Positions 58,101 through 64,000 of a DNA stretch of 64,000 nt are shown in pieces (within the stretch, counting starts at the first letter, position 1; the number at the start of each line of letters is the position of its first letter). The notes under the pieces were generated by a model that worked only from the letters and a program-made list of their open reading frames with translations, searched no databases and was not told the origin of the DNA. Source of the DNA: Nereocystis luetkeana (taxonomy: Eukaryota; Sar; Phaeophyceae; Laminariales; Laminariaceae); contig JARUPZ010000004.1 in NCBI GenBank assembly GCA_031213475.1, positions 1,723,501-1,787,500 on the forward strand, written 5' to 3'. The position numbers and the translations under genes are program-made.

Positions 58101-58639
58101 CCAGGAATCGAAGTTGAGTACGATAATAAGATCGTGCGTAATGCAGGTTTTACTTGCGAGGCAGGTGGACAAAGTGTGTTGGATAAAGGTTGAGACTATA
58201 TAGCATATTTATGTGCATAAACGTTTTTTTCTAAACAAACAAAGCGAAGGGTGAGGGGGGAGAACTCGATATCGACAGGTATGTCCGATCAACTGCGAGG
58301 GCGAGGGTTTCGTCGCATTTCACTCTTTGAAATTGTGTGTAAGGGTAAGGTTGTGCGTGATACCGGTTTTTATGTGTTTATAAAGGAAAAACAAACGCTG
58401 TGAGATCGAGGATTCCGCTGGAACCCATCTATCTGCGTAGGATGCGTGTGATACTTCGATCACGCATAGTACGGGTTTCATATGGCCTCATCATGCAGGA
58501 TATACATCCCGCATATTATGAGGAAGGCAAAATGTGAAGCTGCAGAATTGAAGGAGTGTGTGTGTCTATACTTGAAACTTGAACGAGGTTGCACCCAGTT
58601 CGCGAGTGTGGAATATGTCGGTGTCTATTTCATACCGAG

Positions 58640-58850
58640 TATTTTACTGTTTTATGCTCATATATATTTGAACACCATCATCATTGATTCAGTACTATCT
58701 ATCTGCAGACCTTCTCGGGTGCAAGGCAAGCCGGACGTGGTCCTGCCGATTATTTTACTGTTTTTAGGTTCATATATATTTGAACACCGTTATCATCAGT
58801 ACTATCTCCAGACCTCCTCGGGTGCAAGGCAAGCCGGGCGTGGGTTGGTC
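58640..58850 (+). repeat. two tandem units of about 105 bp
   Basis: TATTTTACTGTTTTATGCTC and TATTTTACTGTTTTTAGGTT begin parallel units ending CTCGGGTGCAAGGCAAGCCG. Confidence 0.65.
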
Positions 58851-59049
58851 TTGTGTCGGGAGCCAAGACCAACCTGCTACAGTAGTGCATCGTCCGTCGT
58901 CGCAAATTGAATAATTTGATGGTCATTCATCCCATATACAATGATTTCGAGGAGTTGTTGTTGCGGGTGCTGTTCATACCTGCATACCTCAAAACCTACA
59001 TACCCGCATGAATACCGTCTTTCTAGCTTGAGCCACTGTCTTCAATTTT

Positions 59050-59250
59050 TTTCTGCTCCGGGGGCTCGCCCCCGGGAGGGTAACGCCTTGAGTCCGCACC
59101 AACTTCGATCCCTGAGAGCTCAGCCCATGCCGTTCCCAGCCCGGAGTCAAGCGAGCGGAGCCTCGGCTCCCGGTGATATGAGAGAACCTAACCGATGTCT
59201 GTTGTTTTTGAACCGGGCTCAGGGTCGGCAAGCGTTGAGGAGCAAGGGTT
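59050..59250. other. GC-rich block with strong hairpin
   Basis: GCTCCGGGGGCTCGCCCCCGGGAG near 59,064 can form a perfect stem. The - strand is open for 93 codons (59,270-58,989). Its composition differs from the AT-rich surroundings. Confidence 0.4.
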
Positions 59251-59521
59251 GTTAGACCCCAAAACGACAATTCTACATGGTTCTATGAACGGTGCTGTTG
59301 AGAGTCATATCGATATAATTAAAATCAGCCCAACTTGTTGGAGTATATGAGACATGGACTGAAGACTCCACGATCAGCCATCCGTAGGCCGGAAATATAC
59401 GTATATACCACTCTGGATGGAATTTGATGGGTCGTTTTATCTTGGCATGCACCCTGGCCTGCTGCAACTATGCTTACAGTTGAGTGGTGCGTTGTTTTCC
59501 GAAATCTCTCGTCTTACTTGT

Positions 59522-59788
59522 TCATATATTTTCGCTCTGCCCGGCTTTGCGTGACGACCCCCCTCCCCTTCCTCCCGACAGCCCCTGTCTCGTGCAGCCG
59601 CGCGCTGCAGCAGGGGCAGCCACAGCGATAGCCGCGGTACTCGTACAAGTTTCAAGCAATTTATGTGCCGCTTGCTGTACGTTTAGATATTTTTTTCTTG
59701 CTCGCAACCGCTCCCCTGTGATCTGTATCCCCGATCTGGGGGTTGTCTGGTACTGCCTCACATCGACCTTTCCGTGAGCGCCCGGCAT
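59522..59788 (-). CDS. unrecognised open frame
   Basis: An ATG frame (MPGAHGKVDVRQYQTTPRSG start at about 59,788) of some 90 codons with a charged first half (GERLRARKKYLNVQQAAHKL) and an Ala/Gly/Arg-rich second half. It could be a first exon of a - strand gene; no partner exon or family was found. Confidence 0.18.
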   Translation of the reverse strand: MPGAHGKVDVRQYQTTPRSGIQITGERLRARKKYLNVQQAAHKLLETCTSTAAIAVAAPAAARGCTRQGLSGGRGGGSSRKAGQSENI

Positions 59789-59799
59789 GAAAGGGTTCG

Positions 59800-62700
59800 C
59801 ATACGGTTGCACGCGTAGTGTCTGCTTCTTGTTTGCATCAACGGCAGTGTCAAGCGATATTTTTGAGATATTTGGGCATTTTTAGGCCAATCGGAGCCAA
59901 CATGGTGGCGATTGGTCGGGGCATCACCACTGCGACGTTGCCTGATGTATGGCAAGCTGAGTCACCCGACCTCACCACCCACATAACGTTCCATCAAACC
60001 TGGTTACCTTGGCCTGCTTCCGCGCTACGCGCACATAGTCAAGAACTCGCGCAGCCCTCGAGACGAAGCGAGACCGTTACCCTCACGTGTTCAGCTTCGA
60101 CAGCATGACTTGCGACAGCATGACTTCAAGCTTGTGGGAGCATGTTAGACTTACTTGCAGTACTGTACGCTACACTTACACATGAAACACCCGATTTTCC
60201 CAATATGATGGTCGTTCCAATGATATTGAATGTTGTTATTTTTCCCTTATTTCATGGGAATAATTCCTCTAGAGCGTCAAAGTCAATCTGCTGTGCATTA
60301 TCTATGTAGGTTTAACGATCGGTATCGATTCCACCAAATGAATCAAATCACGAGAGTTGGTGACAACGGTGGAGGCGGCTGCTCCGTATAAAACAATTTC
60401 TTGGCAGCATTCATATCTCGGGACTAACTTATATTTCGATACATTTTGCTGTGACTGATGGCTGTCACAGATGATGATATTTCACACCGTGCATTTTTGC
60501 TGTCCGGGAAAATCCATAATATCCTCTAAAAACAACCTAAACACGTCAAGTGGAAAATTCAACGAAGTGGAAGATTCAACGGAGGAAATCTGGGGTTTGT
60601 GGAGGGGTATCGAATCGATGGCATGCGTGAACAGAAGGGGATGGACAAGAGGTTCATAGAGTTCAGTTGGTGATGGGTCGCAGATGGTTTGACTTCGGAA
60701 GACAGAGGCTGGGAAGGGTTAAAACAGTGAGGACAAGAAGGCCATCTACCGTAGTACTCTACTCGTGTGGGGGTAAGAGTAGGGTTTTGTAGTCCTTTAA
60801 GAGGTCGACGAGTTGAAAGAAGAAGAACTAATCGGATGGGCTATTCTCAATATTCAAATTCTCCTGTTATGGAGTACCAGGTAGTTTTCCGTTCCTCCAG
60901 AATCATACAGTAGGTTGACTGCTTGTTCAGGTTGCGATTCTGAGGACATGAAGGTTTACATTAAACACGTTTGTTTGAAAAATACTATTCTAGCCTCATT
61001 CCCATGTGTTTCGGTAGATACGGCCCGCGTGCCTCTCAAGATCAATTCCGTGGGTTCAAGTCTGACCGGGTGCATGCTCGTAGGGGCATTTTCTTGGAAT
61101 AAAATTGATTGAATAGAGGAAAGCGCGAGAGCGTGTGAGTTAGCTATATTCGATGAAAGTCGACGCGCGGGGGGGATGCTAAACCTCATGCGCGACAAAA
61201 TATAAAGACACGTACCGGGGGGGACAAGGGGCTATAGATAACTGTGACCGTGGCTTGTCCACAAGGTCGTTGAGGGCAAAACTGGCTACGCGTCAGGCTG
61301 GAAAATGAAAGTGATGACTAAAACAACGAATACAAGTACTACTACTGACGGAAGAGCATGAATGTGACCGCCTCGAAATAATTGATTCGATGCGCGAAAA
61401 AAAGGGTACTATGCACGTAAGTATTGCATTAAAATAACATTTAGCGCCCCGAAACGCCCTCGACATATCACGAGGATTCGCGTTACACGATGGGTAGCAC
61501 TTTCCCCCCAAACTCGTTCTGACTGAAGGGGCTCGTGAACCGAGGAAGAGCGCTCTACGACCGCAGTAATATACCGGCATTCCTAAGCCGTGGCTTTGCC
61601 CATCAGGTCGAACTTCCAGTGTTCTCGTGGTCGGCTTCTTGGTGGGGTCTAAAGCTGGATAAAGTGGTGCACCTGCATGTTGTTAGCACTTAGCTCGCAT
61701 CCGAGAGGGGTTTTAAGGAACGTATCGGTATCCCGGCAGAATCAAACGCGGATTATCGGCGAAAAAAATCAGTTTAGCCCCCAGAGCTAGTTTCGGTTTT
61801 TTGTTTGGCCCGTTCAAGCGACGAACAATAAAAATGCGCAAAACCGAACAGACTCTGGATATTTCCGGAAAATAGAGGGTGGAGTTCAAAGGTAAGAAGA
61901 GAGTAGTAAACAAAAGCGAAGTACATAACGAAAATGAATCAGCGGTCGAGGCGGCACTGTGACGGTGTTACCCACTGAGCCATAATAAGGTACAACACCG
62001 ATCGATGACCCAAGTTGGTTTTTATATTTTTCAAGTGTCTCTGTTCTGCTCTTCGTGTGCTCTGGATGCCTATTAGTCTTATTGGCGTTCGTGGCTGCGG
62101 CTTTCGACATGGTTCCGCTTCCTGTTTTGCCTGTCAAATTCTAAATGTTTGCTTTAGTTGATGTTTTGTAGCCCCAAAATCACCAAAAAACAACCACAAT
62201 CGAAACCGAGCCCAACCAGACCACATGTTTTACAGATAGGCGATTAGGGTCCGTACCAGCTCGAATCGGGTGTGTACGTTTAGACTCGATTACCGATGAT
62301 ACACGGTCTATTGATTGAGGCAAGCGTCAAGTCACGGCAAGGTGAGCATGTACGAGAGGCTTCAATTTGATGAAAAGACGACGAGATGGTGTGGTGACGC
62401 CGAGCCACGATGTTGACCATCAGCCAATAATGTCTATGGGAGCGCCCGTAGTTGTTGCAAAAGAGGTGACGAAGGGAAGGACGAGGGGATCGGAGGCGTG
62501 AGCTAGAAGGACTCGTGTTCTCGCACGTCAGAAGATGAGGCCTGACCCCAAAATGAAATCCAAAGGATATCACCCCAAACATCCGTGACGGCCCTAGGCT
62601 ATCTCCTGGAACACTCCACAGAGATTCCAGGGACAGGGTATGTGGTGTTCCAGGGTATTTATTTCGACCGAATCTAACGGTCCCGTTTAAGTATTCCAGG

Positions 62701-62989
62701 GTACGTTCTTCGTAGATAGTTCCATGATGCTCATGACATATATATCTTAGGCTACTGCACAACCTGTGGTCTGTTTCTGTTTCTACGAGTAGCTATGCTG
62801 TGCTATGTTGCTCTCTAACTATGATGTGCGTACTGTAGATCGTTTATGCTACCACAAAATACTCGATATGTATGTTGTGTAAGATGTGCTGTTGCATACT
62901 GGTACTGTACTGGTACTGTATCACATTACTTGCAACAGTCGTGATAGGGAACAGATATCTTCTCCTAGACTGATACCGCCGACGTATAG
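59800..62989. other. no gene seen
   Basis: The longest frame is 160 codons on the - strand (62,762-62,280) and resembles nothing known. No repeat family listed here is present. Confidence 0.4.
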
Positions 62990-64000
62990 TTGCTCTACGG
63001 TTGCGTTACTTGGAGCCCGAGCAAGACTGATTACGGTAGGCTACGGGAGGTCCACCACAAGATGCTCCTCCGATGCATCGGGTGGCGAAAACGAAAGCGC
63101 GAAGACCACATTCTATCCTATGCTAGCGCGCTTCTCAGGACAACATCTGAAAGCGTTGAGACGACGGTACGCAGACGTAGGCTCTTGTTTGCGGGCTTTG
63201 TGACACGAATGGGAGAGGAGCGTCTGCCGAGGAGGGTAATGTTTGGGGAGATGGTTGGGGGTAAGGGTTACTCCGGAGGACAGGAGTGGGACTGGATGAG
63301 GTACCTTGAGGAGGACCTCAAGGAGTTCGGCATCAAGCTCGAAGGGTGGCGCGAGACAGCACAGAAAGCCGGCAGATGGTTCCAACGGGTCGAGGAAGGG
63401 GCGGAGGTCTTCATGCGGAAATAAATGGCATACAGATGAGAAGGAGGCATCGGCAGAACGGCAAAGAATAGCTGCAACCACGACCACAGCCGTTGACGCC
63501 AACGCGAGTGTGCAGAATGGCAGGGAAGAGGGGGGGGGCGAAAGGGGGACGAGGGGGAATGGCGGGGGGGGGGAGGGGAGGCGGTCTGCCCAACAGACTG
63601 AAGCCTGGTTATGGCCATCATCGTCATGATGCACTCCTTTCTTTGGGACCCAAGTAACTAGCATGGTGCCATCTGGGCAACTTTGCGTGTCTGTATGCTC
63701 CAGTGCCTGCCTTTGGTATTTTCTTTCCCCCCCGCCCGTGATTATCGCTTTTTTGTCCCTTCTTTTTTTTCATTTTTCTTTCATTCCCGTTTGTACCTCT
63801 TTGTGTCTTTGTTAGTATGGTCCGTTTTGCCTTTTTTTTTGCGTTTTGCTATCTGCGTCTGTTTTAGTTTGGTTTTTGTTTTTGTTTTGCTTAGCTTCAT
63901 CTTCTTTTTTTAGGTTTTTGTCTGCTATTAATAGTCTCCTTTTTGCTTCCCTGGTGTCCGCAGTGGTGGAGTGCGTATGCTTGTTTTTTGTTTTTTTTGC
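62990..64000 (+). mobile_element. LINE fragment running off the right end
   Basis: Starts abruptly at LLYGCVTWSPSKTDYG and continues through RRRLLFAGFVTRMGEERLP to a stop at 63,422-63,424. Comparison with the - strand copy at 22.4-23.5 kb suggests the family's ORF once ran further, in another frame, to about 63,629, so this copy carries a frame break near 63,420. Beyond it comes a long T/C-rich 3' region shared with 12.1-12.7 kb and 22.4-23.0 kb. Confidence 0.8.

Larger units (their letters stand above)
56286..58650 (+). repeat. direct repeat pair of about 260 bp (56,286-56,550 and 58,392-58,650)
   Basis: Both copies run GCTGTGMGATCGAGGATT, TACTTCGATCRCGCA, TATGAGGAAGGMAAAATSTG, GTGTGTGTRTAT. 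The ACTTCCA repeat lies between them. Confidence 0.6.

Noticed and set aside
1-64000. LTR retrotransposon, endogenous virus or Polinton
   Set aside because: No paired long terminal repeats and no recognisable capsid, integrase, protease or viral polymerase sequence were seen.
1-64000. CRISPR array or bacterial operon
   Set aside because: Tandem repeats here lack the spacer pattern, and the gene structure is eukaryotic.

Overview
The window is nuclear DNA of a eukaryote with split genes and many repeats, most likely a brown alga (Phaeophyceae, Ectocarpus-like). This rests on the gene content (a PAPS sulfotransferase with a transmembrane or signal start, and a secreted vWA/WSC protein), long GT-AG introns, fragments of APE-type LINEs, a tRNA-derived SINE, MITEs and many micro- and minisatellites. 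The organism is an inference; no marker gene settles it.

Only two genes can be modelled with confidence, both in the repeat-poor middle. On the + strand, a three-exon sulfotransferase (33,624-37,884; 383 codons) joins in phase at every junction and carries both PAPS-binding signatures. On the - strand, a gene starting at 49,618 encodes a signal peptide, a lectin-like or unknown N-terminal part, a complete von Willebrand A domain, a beta-rich region, a very basic linker and the first part of a WSC domain. Five GT-AG junctions fit in phase down to 43,492, and a possible further exon lies at 41,484-41,443. Sulfated polysaccharide synthesis and a secreted adhesive wall protein are both extracellular-matrix functions, so the two genes could act in one compartment. 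Between them a weaker, unrecognised + strand gene model (39,284-40,914) is offered.

Layout: 1-10 kb holds an ACTTCCA-rich repeat, MITE copies, low-complexity CAG/CTG tracts and no recognisable gene. 10-27 kb is a mosaic of LINE 3' ends, a second dispersed repeat, tandem arrays and a tandem of three SINEs. 28.3-30.6 kb is a large foldback structure with about 0.7 kb arms. 33-50 kb is the gene-bearing core, with only small insertions inside introns. 50-64 kb returns to tandem repeats (a GGGTACCCGGGTACC minisatellite, a 119-bp array, a degenerate GGATCCCCC satellite), another ACTTCCA repeat copy, and a LINE that runs off the right end.

A short near-perfect palindrome, TACCWGGTA, is strongly over-represented, mostly in the repeat-rich parts. 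No convincing new multi-gene system was found. No LTR element, viral copy, CRISPR array, rRNA or intact tRNA gene could be supported.
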